From the NCBI GenBank assembly GCA_022841905.1, contig JALHQO010000004.1:124001-188000 (forward strand): a stretch of 64,000 bases of DNA, in the 5' to 3' direction. A program made the position numbers and the translations under genes. Origin of the DNA: Hyphomonadaceae bacterium (GTDB lineage: Bacteria; Pseudomonadota; Alphaproteobacteria; Caulobacterales; Aquidulcibacteraceae). A model generated the notes under the pieces. The model was not told where the DNA came from. It saw only the letters and a program-made list of their open reading frames with translations, and did no database searches. How positions within the stretch are numbered: position 1 is the stretch's first letter; each line of letters starts with the position of its first letter. Below are positions 1 through 7,684 of this stretch, one piece after another.

Positions 1-438
1 CGCATCGGCGCCGACAATGGCGGAGAAGCGGTCGGCGAGTTTGAGCGTTTTCAGGAGCTGTTCGGAGAGGCCGGTGCGCTTGTTGGTGCAAACCGCGAAT
101 TTCGCGCCGAGGCCTGCCAGAGCATCCATGGCCTCGACGACGCCAGGAAACGGCTTCGAATGGCGCGCGATATCGGCGGCATAGAAGCGGACGAACTCTT
201 CGGTCAGTTCATCGATCCGCGCCGGAGAGAAAGTGATCCCATGCAGCTTCGAAGAGCGCTCGATCAGCACCTTGGCGCCTTGGCCGACCATTTGCCGGAC
301 CGTCTCGATCTTTACGCGCGGCAGGCCTTCCAGGTCCATCGTTTCGTTGAGCGCGCGCACCAAATCGGGCGCGGTATCGACCAGCGTGCCGTCGAGGTCG
401 AAAACGATGGTCGCGCCGGCCAGTTCGCCGCTGCTCAT
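1..438 (-). CDS. gph: Phosphoglycolate phosphatase (HAD family), C-terminus cut by window edge
   Basis: HAD-superfamily hydrolase that would dephosphorylate 2-phosphoglycolate in the cytoplasm. The visible 146 codons begin at ATG 438 and run off the left edge. Motif I is FDLDGTLVD (residues 13-21; D14 nucleophile, D16 acid/base). A motif II-type CTNK lies at 117-120. The helical cap typical of Gph lies between them (about 20-95). The family is usually about 220 residues, so roughly a third is missing. It is divergent from glmU across 62 bases. A related HAD phosphatase with another substrate cannot be excluded. Confidence 0.85.
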   Translation of the reverse strand, partial: MSSGELAGATIVFDLDGTLVDTAPDLVRALNETMDLEGLPRVKIETVRQMVGQGAKVLIERSSKLHGITFSPARIDELTEEFVRFYAADIARHSKPFPGVVEAMDALAGLGAKFAVCTNKRTGLSEQLLKTLKLADRFSAIVGADA

Positions 439-500
439 GGGATGCCCCGTTCAAACCAATCCGCTAAGACAGGGCCTGGATTCGAACAAGCGGAGCGCAC

Positions 501-1865
501 ATGAGCCGGGCGCGTGCGGCGATCATTCTGGCGGCGGGACAAGGCACGCGGATGAAATCCGCTTTGCCGAAGGTTCTGCACGAAGTCGGCGGCCGGGCCA
601 TGCTCGATTGGTCGATTGCGGCGGCCTCCAACACCGGCGCGGCGAAAACTATTGTCGTGGCCGGCAAGCATTCGCCGGCCGTTGCCGATCATGTCGCCAA
701 GGTTTTGGGCGACGGCGCGTCTGCAATTCAGGATCCGCCGCTCGGCACCGCGCATGCTGTACGTGCTGCTGCAAACGCGCTCGCCGGTTTCGATGGTGAT
801 GTCATCATCCTCTATGGCGATGCGCCGTTCGTGCCGCCTGAGCGGATCGAAGAAATGTTCGCGATGCGCGCGGCGCATGGCGGCCTCGTCGTGCTCGGTT
901 TCAAAGCGGCGGACCCGACCGGTTACGGCCGCTTGATGCTCGGCGCCGATGGCGTGGTGGAGCGGATTGTCGAACATAAAGACGCGAGTGAAAGTGAGCG
1001 GGCAAATCGGCTGTGCAATTCGGGTGTGATGTGCGCCGATGCGAAGCTGCTGTTTGAGTTGCTGGCGCAGGTGAAGAACGAAAACGCCAAGGGCGAATAC
1101 TATCTCACCGATGTGGTGGCATTAGGGCGTGCGGCTGGCCACAAAACCCATGTGCTGATCGGCGAAGAATCCGATGCGCTGGGCGTGAACTCAAAAGTCG
1201 AACTCGCCGCCGCTGAAGCCGGCTTTCAAAAACGCGCGCGGATCGCGGCGATGGAAGCGGGCGTGACGCTGATCGATCCGGACACCGTGTTCTTCAGCTA
1301 CGATACGGAGATCGCGGCGGACGTTGTGATCGAGCCGAACGTGTTCTTCGGCAAGGGCGTGAAAGTCGGCAAGGGCGCCCGCGTTCATGCGTTCTGCCAT
1401 TTCGAAAAAACCGAGATCGGCGAAAACGCCGAGATCGGTCCGTTCGCGCGGTTCCGGCCCGGCTCCAAACTCGGCAAGAAAACCAAGATCGGCAATTTCG
1501 TCGAAGTGAAGAACTCCGTTCTGGGCGACGGCGCGAAGGCCAGCCATCTCTCTTACATCGGCGACACCGACGTTGGGGCCGGCGCGAATATCGGCGCCGG
1601 CACGATCGTCTGCAATTACGATGGCTTCGACAAGTATCGCACAACCATTGGTGCCGAAGCCTTCATCGGCTCAAACACAGCGCTCGTCGCGCCCGTAAAA
1701 ATCGGCGATCGCGCTTACACCGGCACAGGCAGCGTCATCACCAGAGACGTGCCTGACGGCGCGCTTGGCGTCGCGCGCGGACGGCAAACCAATCTCGAAG
1801 GCTGGGCCGACAAGAACCGCGAAAAGAAGCGTGCGGAGAAAGCCAAGAAGGATCAGGCCGAATGA
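501..1865 (+). CDS. glmU: Bifunctional GlmU: GlcNAc-1-P uridyltransferase / glucosamine-1-P acetyltransferase
   Basis: Makes UDP-GlcNAc for peptidoglycan and lipid A in two steps: acetylation of GlcN-1-P, then uridylylation. The N-terminal pyrophosphorylase domain (about 1-230) carries the nucleotide-binding signature LAAGQGTRM (10-18) and K24. The C-terminal half (about 255-430) is a left-handed beta-helix of hexapeptide repeats, including RPGSKLGKKTKIGNFVEVK. The length of 454 matches the family (about 450-460). The tail is Lys/Glu rich (KNREKKRAEKAKKDQAE). It overlaps rpiA by 4 bases (ATGA), so the two are probably translationally coupled. Confidence 0.97.
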   Translation: MSRARAAIILAAGQGTRMKSALPKVLHEVGGRAMLDWSIAAASNTGAAKTIVVAGKHSPAVADHVAKVLGDGASAIQDPPLGTAHAVRAAANALAGFDGDVIILYGDAPFVPPERIEEMFAMRAAHGGLVVLGFKAADPTGYGRLMLGADGVVERIVEHKDASESERANRLCNSGVMCADAKLLFELLAQVKNENAKGEYYLTDVVALGRAAGHKTHVLIGEESDALGVNSKVELAAAEAGFQKRARIAAMEAGVTLIDPDTVFFSYDTEIAADVVIEPNVFFGKGVKVGKGARVHAFCHFEKTEIGENAEIGPFARFRPGSKLGKKTKIGNFVEVKNSVLGDGAKASHLSYIGDTDVGAGANIGAGTIVCNYDGFDKYRTTIGAEAFIGSNTALVAPVKIGDRAYTGTGSVITRDVPDGALGVARGRQTNLEGWADKNREKKRAEKAKKDQAE

Positions 1866-2563
1866 CCGAAAGCCTCGCCAAGTTCAACGCCGCCCACGCC
1901 GCGCTCGATTACGTCAAGGACGGCATGGTGCTTGGGCTCGGCACTGGCTCGACGGCGGCGCATTTCGTGCGGCAATTGGGCGAACGGGTGCGGCAGGGCT
2001 TGCGGGTCAAAGGCGTGCCGACATCGGAAGCGACGCGCAATTTGGCAGAACAAGTCGGCGTGCCGCTGCTGGAAATTTCGCAGGTGAGCGCGATCGATGT
2101 TTGTATCGATGGCGCTGATGAAGTCGATCCGGCGTTCCGTTTGATCAAGGGCGGCGGCGGGGCGTTGCTGCGTGAGAAAATCGTGGCTGCCGCTTCCAAG
2201 CAGATGGTGGTGATCGCGGACGAGACGAAGTGGGTTGAAACTCTGGGCGCGTTTCCGCTGCCGGTTGAGGTGACGCGGTTTGGTTTTGCGCTGACACAAG
2301 CGCGGGTCGTGGAGGCGTTGCGGGCGACGGGATGCGCAGGCCATGAGGTTGAACTTCGGGTCAGCGGCAAGTCGAACGAGCCGGTGATCACCGATGGCGG
2401 CAATTACATTCTCGACGCGCACGCCAAGCGCATTGTGAACGCTGAAGCCTTGGCCGCTGCGTTGCAGGGCATCGCGGGCGTCGTCGAGCACGGTCTTTTC
2501 ATCGGCCTGGCGCAGACCGTGATCCTCGGCAAAGACAAAGGCGCGGAAGTGAAGCGACTTTAG
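1862..2563 (+). CDS. rpiA: Ribose-5-phosphate isomerase A
   Basis: Interconverts ribose-5-P and ribulose-5-P in the pentose phosphate pathway. The hallmark RpiA motifs are present: GLGTGSTAAHF near residue 20, the catalytic loop DGADEVD near 83, and KGGGGALLREK near 96. The length of 233 is close to the family norm of about 220-235. Its start overlaps the glmU stop, giving a two-gene operon. A perfect inverted repeat begins just after its stop codon and could act as a transcript end. Confidence 0.97.
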   Translation: MTESLAKFNAAHAALDYVKDGMVLGLGTGSTAAHFVRQLGERVRQGLRVKGVPTSEATRNLAEQVGVPLLEISQVSAIDVCIDGADEVDPAFRLIKGGGGALLREKIVAAASKQMVVIADETKWVETLGAFPLPVEVTRFGFALTQARVVEALRATGCAGHEVELRVSGKSNEPVITDGGNYILDAHAKRIVNAEALAAALQGIAGVVEHGLFIGLAQTVILGKDKGAEVKRL

Positions 2564-2567
2564 CGCC

Positions 2568-2636
2568 TATGGAGCGCGGGCGTCCCCGCCCGCATTTGGG
2601 TCAAGCAGCCAAGTGGGCAGGGACGCCCGCGCTCCA
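2568..2636. repeat. Double-hairpin palindromic repeat, copy 1
   Basis: A perfect 16-base inverted repeat TGGAGCGCGGGCGTCC (2570-2585) pairs with 2621-2636 across a 35-base centre. The left arm continues into an inner hairpin, GCGGGCG-TCCC-CGCCCGC. The first 27 bases are identical to the repeat at 6303. It lies between the convergent ends of rpiA and the SET-domain gene, ending 2 bases before the latter's stop codon. It could work as a transcript-end structure or be a REP/BIME-like non-autonomous element; no transposase is nearby. Confidence 0.85.
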
Positions 2637-2638
2637 GA

Positions 2639-3172
2639 TTAAGCGGCGCGCTTCTTCTTCTTCGCTTTGGTGGCTTTGGTTTTGCTCTTCCCGGCCTTCT
2701 TCGTCGCCATTTTGCGGGCGAGCGCTTTTTTCTTTTTCGCAGGCGGATTGGCGCGTTTGGCTTCGCACTTGGGGCAGGCGCAGATGTCTTTTAGATATTC
2801 TTTGAAATAGTTCTCGCCGTAATCGTAGTTCAGCTCTTCGCCCGGTTTGATTTTGCGCAGCGCGTGAATGAAGACGCGGCCCTTGTGAATGTTGGGCTCA
2901 CAATTGGCGCGGCATGAATGATTGATGTAGCGCGCCGTGTTGTAGCGCGGCGAACCGTTGATGGTTTTCTTGGCGTTGACTTCGAACAGATAGAGCGAGT
3001 TGATTTTGTCTTCTTGGTCCTTCGGCACGACTGGGCCGACATATTCGATGACGCATGCGCCCTTCGGAATTTCGCTGTCGGTAAACAAACCGAGGCCGCT
3101 CTTTGAGCGGCCGACGCGCAATTCAAAATCCCCGGGTACGTAGCTCTTTCGCATGCCTGCTCCACGCTTCAT
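2639..3172 (-). CDS. SET-domain protein-lysine methyltransferase with Lys-rich tail
   Basis: Predicted SAM-dependent protein-lysine methyltransferase. The SET core spans about residues 14-120, with RYINHSC (81-87) and ELNYDYG (113-119) forming the SAM/pseudoknot site. A post-SET zinc cluster is present: C87 plus C131, C133 and C136. Residues 145-177 form a tail with 15 lysines among Ala/Thr/Arg, resembling histone H1-like tails. The start could also be the second Met (3154). Bacterial SET proteins are known in several groups; the substrate here is unknown and the tail may bind DNA or be methylated itself. The gene stands alone and is convergent with rpiA. Confidence 0.85.
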   Translation of the reverse strand: MKRGAGMRKSYVPGDFELRVGRSKSGLGLFTDSEIPKGACVIEYVGPVVPKDQEDKINSLYLFEVNAKKTINGSPRYNTARYINHSCRANCEPNIHKGRVFIHALRKIKPGEELNYDYGENYFKEYLKDICACPKCEAKRANPPAKKKKALARKMATKKAGKSKTKATKAKKKKRAA

Positions 3173-3257
3173 CGTTGACGTTTGTTCTCAAACGCCGTGC
3201 TGCACTTTCGATTGCGCGTTGGTTTCGCCAGTCCTCCGCAGCCGAGGCTTGGGAGGA

Positions 3258-3288
3258 CACCTTTCGCGCGCTTCGCGTGCGAAAGGTG
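3258..3288 (-). terminator. Hairpin abutting the 3' end of tRNA-Gln
   Basis: On the minus strand, 13-base arms CACCTTTCGCACG and CGCGCGAAAGGTG pair with one mismatch around a 5-base loop, starting within the encoded CCA of the tRNA. There is no strong T-run after it, so it may be a processing or weak termination structure rather than a full intrinsic terminator. Confidence 0.4.
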
Positions 3289-3361
3289 GCTGGGGTGCTA
3301 GGATTCGAACCTAGGAATGGCGGTACCAAAAACCGCTGCCTTACCGCTTGGCGACACCCCA
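3287..3361 (-). tRNA. tRNA-Gln (anticodon TTG)
   Basis: Read on the minus strand: acceptor TGGGGTG pairs with CACCCCA. The D-arm is GCC-AAGCGGTAA-GGC. The anticodon stem GCGGT/ACCGC encloses loop TTTTGGT, giving anticodon TTG. The T-arm contains GGTTCGAATCC. Discriminator G is followed by an encoded CCA. The 75-base sequence closely resembles the E. coli tRNA-Gln pattern as I recall it. Confidence 0.97.
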
Positions 3362-3462
3362 AAAGCGCGAGCCGGGTACTTAGAGGCGCCCGCCTGCCGA
3401 TGCAACAGCGCCGGTTGGCCCGATTGCCAGGGCCGAAAGCCGGCCTTATAAGCCCGGCCTCT

Positions 3463-3539
3463 CGGAGTATAGCTCAGCCTGGTAGAGCACCACGTTCGGG
3501 ACGTGGGGGTCGTAAGTTCGAATCTTGCTACTCCGACCA
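3463..3539 (+). tRNA. tRNA-Pro (anticodon CGG)
   Basis: Acceptor CGGAGTA pairs with TACTCCG. The D-arm is AGCTCAGCCTGGTAGAGCA. The anticodon stem CCACG/CGTGG encloses TTCGGGA, giving anticodon CGG. The variable loop is GGGTC and the T-arm contains AGTTCGAATCTT. Discriminator A is followed by encoded CCA, 77 bases in all. It is divergent from tRNA-Gln, about 100 bases away, and reads CCG, an abundant Pro codon in this GC-rich genome. Confidence 0.97.
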
Positions 3540-3583
3540 AGTTTCGCGGAGGCGGTCCAAACGGCCGCTTCCGCGTTTTGGTT

Positions 3584-4069
3584 TCAGCCGATTTGGCTGA
3601 AGAGAAGCCAGATCAGGCCCACTCCCAGCGCCGCCAGCAGCGCCCAGCGCGCTGCTTCGGCGAGCGTGTGAACCAGTTCGCGGGCGAAGCCGAACATCGA
3701 GAGCGCCAGCGTCACCGCGAATGTCCCGCCGACCGCGAGCCAGATTTCGAAGGCGCCGAGTTGTGAATCGACGGCGGCCAGCCAGGCCAAATAGGCAGTA
3801 AAAGCGGCCATTCCGAAGCGCACCAGCGCTTTCAGGATCGCGCTGCCGGCCTTGTGATGATCGAAGCGTTGGCGCGCCGGTTCGGCTGGGGCCGGATAGA
3901 GATAGACCGGCGGCGGTGGCTCTGGGGTGGCCAGATCCGAGCGTAGCCTGCGCCACGCCTCGGCTTCGAGCTCGGCCCGGAGCTGTTGCTCATGCATCCA
4001 GTCATCGCTGGCGATAGCCGGTCTTGCACGCGAGCCAGTCATCCGGCGCACCCTCCAGAGCCCCATCAT
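3584..4069 (-). CDS. Hypothetical membrane protein
   Basis: A 161-residue protein of unknown function. The N-terminal half is soluble and charged, with a Glu/Ala helix (about 27-46) and a Pro-rich linker (PEPPPPVY). The C-terminal half has three hydrophobic segments (about 77-100, 107-129 and 142-158), so it is probably an inner-membrane protein. I recognise no family. It faces tRNA-Pro at its 3' end; the AT-richer sppA promoter region lies upstream. Several Met codons near the start leave the exact N-terminus open. Confidence 0.6.
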   Translation of the reverse strand: MMGLWRVRRMTGSRARPAIASDDWMHEQQLRAELEAEAWRRLRSDLATPEPPPPVYLYPAPAEPARQRFDHHKAGSAILKALVRFGMAAFTAYLAWLAAVDSQLGAFEIWLAVGGTFAVTLALSMFGFARELVHTLAEAARWALLAALGVGLIWLLFSQIG

Positions 4070-4154
4070 GCGCTAAACCGGGGAATCCGGAAATAAGCTG
4101 TGGCAGCGGAGACTTATGGCAAGCCGCAGGTTCACGACCTGCGTACTTTTATCA

Positions 4155-4208
4155 TTAATCGATAAAATCGCTTGCCTTCCGGTCCCGTCCATATCATTTA
4201 TCGATAAA
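4155..4208. promoter_or_regulatory. Paired TTnATCGATAAA palindromes upstream of sppA
   Basis: A perfect 12-base palindrome TTTATCGATAAA occupies 4197-4208, and a near copy TTAATCGATAAA lies at 4155-4166, centre-to-centre 42 bases (four helical turns). Both sit in an unusually AT-rich stretch for this genome, 30-80 bases before the sppA start. The spacing and symmetry suggest a dimeric regulator or promoter elements; the regulator is unknown. Confidence 0.4.
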
Positions 4209-4237
4209 TTCCTCCGCGTACCCCTGGGAGTAGGGCT

Positions 4238-5992
4238 TTGAAGCAGTTTTTGATTACCGTTGGCGGCGTCGTGGTGGGCGGCTTCCTTTTCTTCTTTGTC
4301 GGCTTCTTTTTGCTGATGGGCATGCTGGGCGCAGCCTCGGCGCCGGCGCCGCATCCGTCCCGCATGGTGCTGGCCATCGATTTGCGGGAACCGATGACCG
4401 ACCAGCGGCCGACCAATCCGTTCGCCGCGCTCGGCGGCGAGCCCTCCTTGCTCGATACGCTGAACCGCATCGAAGCAGCGCGCACCGATGATCGCGTGCG
4501 CGGCCTTTATATTCGCGCCAACACGGGCGGCATGCCGGCAGCGCAAGCGGAAGAAATTCGCGCAGCGCTCGCGACCTTCCGCGCTTCCGGCAAGTTCGTG
4601 GTCGCGCACTTGCAGAACGACGGCATCCGCATGGGCATGCCGGGCTACATGGCGATCGCCGATAGCGATGAAGTGTGGTTGCAGGAGTCGAGCGAGTTCA
4701 TGCCGATGGGCCTTTCGGCCGAGGTGACATTCTTCGCCGGCACGCTGCAGCGCTATCACATGCAAGCGCAGTTCGAGACGCGCGAAGATTATAAAACCGC
4801 GGCGGCGACGCTGACGGAACGCACGTTCACGCCAGAGCATCGCGAGTCGATGATGAGCCTGATGGGCGGTCTCTACGACAACATGCTCGCCAACATCGCG
4901 ACCGATCGCGGCATCACGCCGGCTGCGGCGCGTGCGGCGATCGAGGCGACGCCGTTCACCGCACAGCGCGGCGTTGAGCTTCAGCTGGTCGACCGCCTTG
5001 GCCGTCCGGAGGAAGCAGTGCGTGCAGCGCTTGAGCGCGGCGAAGAGGCGGAGCTGGTTGAGATCAGCCATTACAACGCCCCGGCCCATCGCGGCGGACA
5101 AGTGATCGCGGTTGTTCAAGGCGAAGGCGCCATCGTCTCCGGCCCAGAGAGTGGCGACATTTTCGGCGATGACAGCGTGTTCAACAGCGACCGCATCGCC
5201 GAAGCGCTGCTGGAAGCGTCGGAAGACGATGATGTCGCGGCGATCGTGTTCCGCGTGTCGAGCCCGGGCGGTTCGGTTGTGGCGTCGGACCAAATCCTGG
5301 CCGCGCTGCGCACCGCTCAAGAGCGTGGCAAGCGTGTGGTCATTTCGATGGGCGATGTCGCGGCTTCGGGCGGCTACTACGTCTCCGCTTACGCCGATGA
5401 GATCGTCGCTTCGCCCTCGACCATTACCGGTTCGATCGGCGTGCTCGGCGGCAAGCTGATCATTGGCCCGGCGATGGATCATTATCTGTCGACCAACACC
5501 GAGACGATCTCGATGGGCTCGCCGCTGATCAACAGCTTCAGCTCGGAGCGTCCGTTCACGCCGGCCGAACGGGCTGCGTTCGCGGGCTTCATTGATCGCG
5601 CTTACGTGCAGTTTATCGGCCTCGTCGCCGAAGGCCGCGAGATGACGCCGGACCAAGTCCGCGCCATCGCTGGTGGCCGGGTGTGGACGGGTCAGCAAGC
5701 GCTGGAGCGTGGCCTGGTCGATCATCTGGGCGGCTTCCAGGTGGCGGTTTCGCGGGCGCGGGCCTTGGCGGGCATTGAAGACGATGCGCGTGTGACGCTG
5801 CGCTACTATCCGGCGGAGCAAAATCCGTTCGAGGCGTTCGGCCGGTTGTTTGGCGCGTCGTCGGAAAGCGTTGAGGCGCTGGTGCGCTTGAACAGCGTGC
5901 TCTCCGATCCGCGCACGCAGCGGGCGATCGAGGCGCTGCGCGAAGAAGACGTCAATGTGCGCGCGGAAACCGATCGCTTCCACGTGGAATAA
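4238..5992 (+). CDS. sppA: Signal peptide peptidase SppA, long (67K) type
   Basis: Membrane-anchored serine/lysine protease that degrades cleaved signal peptides. One N-terminal transmembrane helix (about 4-30) is followed by two tandem ClpP/crotonase-like S49 domains, as in the 67K form. The candidate catalytic pair is K186 (EDYKTA, first domain) and S377 (AASGGYY, second domain), matching the split-site arrangement of E. coli SppA. The length of 584 fits (E. coli 618). The start is TTG, supported by GGAG seven bases upstream. It is followed by a strong intrinsic terminator. Confidence 0.93.
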   Translation: MKQFLITVGGVVVGGFLFFFVGFFLLMGMLGAASAPAPHPSRMVLAIDLREPMTDQRPTNPFAALGGEPSLLDTLNRIEAARTDDRVRGLYIRANTGGMPAAQAEEIRAALATFRASGKFVVAHLQNDGIRMGMPGYMAIADSDEVWLQESSEFMPMGLSAEVTFFAGTLQRYHMQAQFETREDYKTAAATLTERTFTPEHRESMMSLMGGLYDNMLANIATDRGITPAAARAAIEATPFTAQRGVELQLVDRLGRPEEAVRAALERGEEAELVEISHYNAPAHRGGQVIAVVQGEGAIVSGPESGDIFGDDSVFNSDRIAEALLEASEDDDVAAIVFRVSSPGGSVVASDQILAALRTAQERGKRVVISMGDVAASGGYYVSAYADEIVASPSTITGSIGVLGGKLIIGPAMDHYLSTNTETISMGSPLINSFSSERPFTPAERAAFAGFIDRAYVQFIGLVAEGREMTPDQVRAIAGGRVWTGQQALERGLVDHLGGFQVAVSRARALAGIEDDARVTLRYYPAEQNPFEAFGRLFGASSESVEALVRLNSVLSDPRTQRAIEALREEDVNVRAETDRFHVE

Positions 5993-6014
5993 ACTGAACT
6001 CAAAACACTGACTG

Positions 6015-6050
6015 AACGGCCCTCGCTTCGCGGCGGGGGCCGTTTTGTTT
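6015..6050 (+). terminator. Intrinsic terminator of sppA
   Basis: Arms AACGGCCC and GGGCCGTT form a GC-rich stem with a TTCG-containing loop, followed by TTGTTT. It starts 23 bases after the sppA stop. Its T-run overlaps the stop codon of the convergent gene on the minus strand. Confidence 0.85.
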
Positions 6051-6684
6051 AGCTCGTGTCGACCAAGCGCGGACGTTCGGGCCATGCCTGACAGCACTTT
6101 TCGACGCCCGCGACGCAGAGCGTATCGAAGGCGACATGGCCGACGAGCGCGGCTGCGGTTTTGGGATGCTTAAGCACGGCGTCGGCGGCGCGCGGTCGCG
6201 CATGCAAGCGCGCGGCGAGCCGGCGGGCGTATGGCGCCGGATCGTTGAAAACGCGGATGAGCGCCTCGTAGCGCTCCGCCAGCGGCCATGCGGAGTGGAA
6301 ATTATGGAGCGCGGGCGTCCCCGCCCGCAACACTTGTGGCCGTCCATGCGGGCGAGGACGCCCGCGCTCCATAGTTGGAAAACTCACCCGCCAGTCTTCC
6401 GGCTTATCGTGATCGAAGCCGATGGCGCGGCTTTCGTGTTTGTGCGCCGCGCGATGCGCCGTTCGCGTCGCGCATTTCGGATAAGCCGCCGCTTCGATCA
6501 GCAACAGCTTGCGCATGACCGCTTCGCCGGCGCGCAGCCATTCGCGCAACAGCAGATAGGGCGCCCGCGTCAGCGTGTGCTGGCGCGCGACATCCTCCGG
6601 CGCGCCGAAGAGATTGTAGAGCGTGTGCAAAAACGCTTCAGCGATACGCCAGAGGCTCAAGGGTGCGGAGCGGGGTGTGGACAT
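6049..6684 (-). CDS. Hypothetical protein interrupted in frame by a palindromic repeat
   Basis: A 211-residue protein of unknown function. The N-terminal half is helical (FLHTLYNLFGAPEDV, REWLRAGEAVMRKLLLIEAAAY) and the C-terminal part has SAWPLAERYEALIRVF. Between WRVSF and HSAWPL the 71-base repeat at 6303-6373 is read through in frame, adding roughly 25-30 residues (MERGRPRPHGRP...RAGTPALH) that look foreign to the rest. The gene is convergent with sppA. I recall similar short proteins in Caulobacterales with a variable middle, but name no family. The opposite-strand reading is less protein-like. Confidence 0.6.
   Translation of the reverse strand: MSTPRSAPLSLWRIAEAFLHTLYNLFGAPEDVARQHTLTRAPYLLLREWLRAGEAVMRKLLLIEAAAYPKCATRTAHRAAHKHESRAIGFDHDKPEDWRVSFPTMERGRPRPHGRPQVLRAGTPALHNFHSAWPLAERYEALIRVFNDPAPYARRLAARLHARPRAADAVLKHPKTAAALVGHVAFDTLCVAGVEKCCQAWPERPRLVDTS
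6303..6373. repeat. Double-hairpin palindromic repeat, copy 2 (inside a gene)
   Basis: Perfect 18-base terminal inverted repeats (TATGGAGCGCGGGCGTCC at 6303-6320 and its complement at 6356-6373). Each arm folds again on itself: GCGGGCG-TCCC-CGCCCGC on the left and GCGGGCG-AGGA-CGCCCGC on the right. The first 27 bases equal copy 1 at 2568. It lies wholly inside the open frame of the gene at 6049-6684. Confidence 0.9.
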
Positions 6685-6736
6685 GTGCGCCGAGTATAAG
6701 CGCGGGGCGAGACCGGTCGGATTGGCCGCGATCTAT

Positions 6737-6776
6737 CCCCTGGTTAGGGGAGGGCGGCCCAAAGGGCCGGGGGAGG
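6737..6776. repeat. Short intergenic stem-loop repeat
   Basis: CCCCT-GGTT-AGGGG is followed by GGCCC-AAA-GGGCC and a G-run, in the 197-base gap between the 6049 and 6882 genes. The GGCCC-AAA-GGGCC block is of the kind commonly dispersed in alphaproteobacterial intergenic regions. Nothing else is evident in this gap. Confidence 0.5.
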
Positions 6777-6881
6777 TTTGCCGGAGGATGCAGAACTGGC
6801 GCAGAGCGGCGCGCCAGGTGACTGGCAAACGAGGTCTGCTTTTCGCCGTTTGTGGACATACGCCGAGGCACAACACTGTCG

Positions 6882-7529
6882 TCAGAGATTGGTGAGGCCA
6901 AACCTCAAGTACTGGCTCCAGGCGTCCTGTGGCGCGACGATTTGCGGAAGCGCTTCCACAGGCGCCCAAAATAGTCGCCACATATGATGGTCCGCTGCAA
7001 CCATCCACTCCGACGGCGTCTCGCCCTCGAATGGCAGGAGATAGAAGAAGCGCCGCCGCCTCTGGGTAACGGCGCGTCTTGGAACCCAGCCAGTAATCTG
7101 CGCCGAAATGTATTGTGGGTCGGGCCACCGATTGTGCTCGATGTAGGTCGCTTGGACGAAATCATCTTGTTCGCGATCAATCTGCACGCCGATGCCGTTC
7201 CGGAGTGTGGCCCAGCTTGCGCTGCCGAGCGTGGGACGCAGATATACCGGCGTCGTGCTGAGTGTAGTGGCAGCCGGTCTCTGAATTGTTTCTTCAAATA
7301 CATCGATCAAGTGGGGCGCGGGCAACTCGGCGAGCCCCGTCTCTTCGCGCGCTTCACGCGCGGCCGCGCTCGTCGGCTCTTCGCCGGGTTCGACGGTGCC
7401 AGCGGGATATTGAATGCCTGCGTGCGGATGTTCGATCAGCAGCACCTCTGCCACCGTGGATCGCGAAGCCCGCGTGACAAAGCAGGTGACTTTCAGCAGC
7501 GCGTCTGAGTGGTTAGGCGGCGAGGTCAT
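6882..7529 (-). CDS. Nudix hydrolase
   Basis: Hydrolyses a nucleoside diphosphate linked to another moiety; the substrate is not predictable. A complete Nudix box GX5EX7REXXEEXG spans residues 44-66 (G44, E50, R58-E59, E62-E63, G65), which coordinates Mg2+. The N-terminal strand ends in LLIEHPHAGIQYPAG, typical of the fold. The length of 215 exceeds a minimal Nudix domain (about 140) by a C-terminal segment (RRFFYLLPFEGETPSEWMV). It is not obviously in an operon. Confidence 0.88.
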   Translation of the reverse strand: MTSPPNHSDALLKVTCFVTRASRSTVAEVLLIEHPHAGIQYPAGTVEPGEEPTSAAAREAREETGLAELPAPHLIDVFEETIQRPAATTLSTTPVYLRPTLGSASWATLRNGIGVQIDREQDDFVQATYIEHNRWPDPQYISAQITGWVPRRAVTQRRRRFFYLLPFEGETPSEWMVAADHHMWRLFWAPVEALPQIVAPQDAWSQYLRFGLTNL

Positions 7530-7609
7530 GCAGCGTCATTACCAGCACGCGCCCACCGGCTGCAAAGGGCCAGAATCGGACTGCGTCATTCGCGGCGGCC
7601 ACCGCAAAC

Positions 7610-7653
7610 CTCATCCGGCCCTTCGGGCCACCTTCTCCTTGATCAGGAGAAGG
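7610..7653. repeat. CTCATCCGGCCC-type intergenic repeat
   Basis: CTCATCCGGCCCTTCGGGCC followed by the hairpin CCTTCTCCT-TGATC-AGGAGAAGG. The same left part recurs at 31783-31803. It fills the 155-base gap between the Nudix gene start and the end of the lipoprotein gene on its right. It is a common dispersed alphaproteobacterial motif and may serve as a transcript-end structure. Confidence 0.7.
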
Positions 7654-7684
7654 ACGCTGCACGCAATCGATCCTCTGGATTGCG

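Noticed and set aside
4073-6097. A 674-codon open frame on the strand opposite sppA
   Set aside because: It covers sppA exactly in antisense, reads as Arg/His/Ala-rich sequence with no domain, and is the usual high-GC mirror of a real gene.
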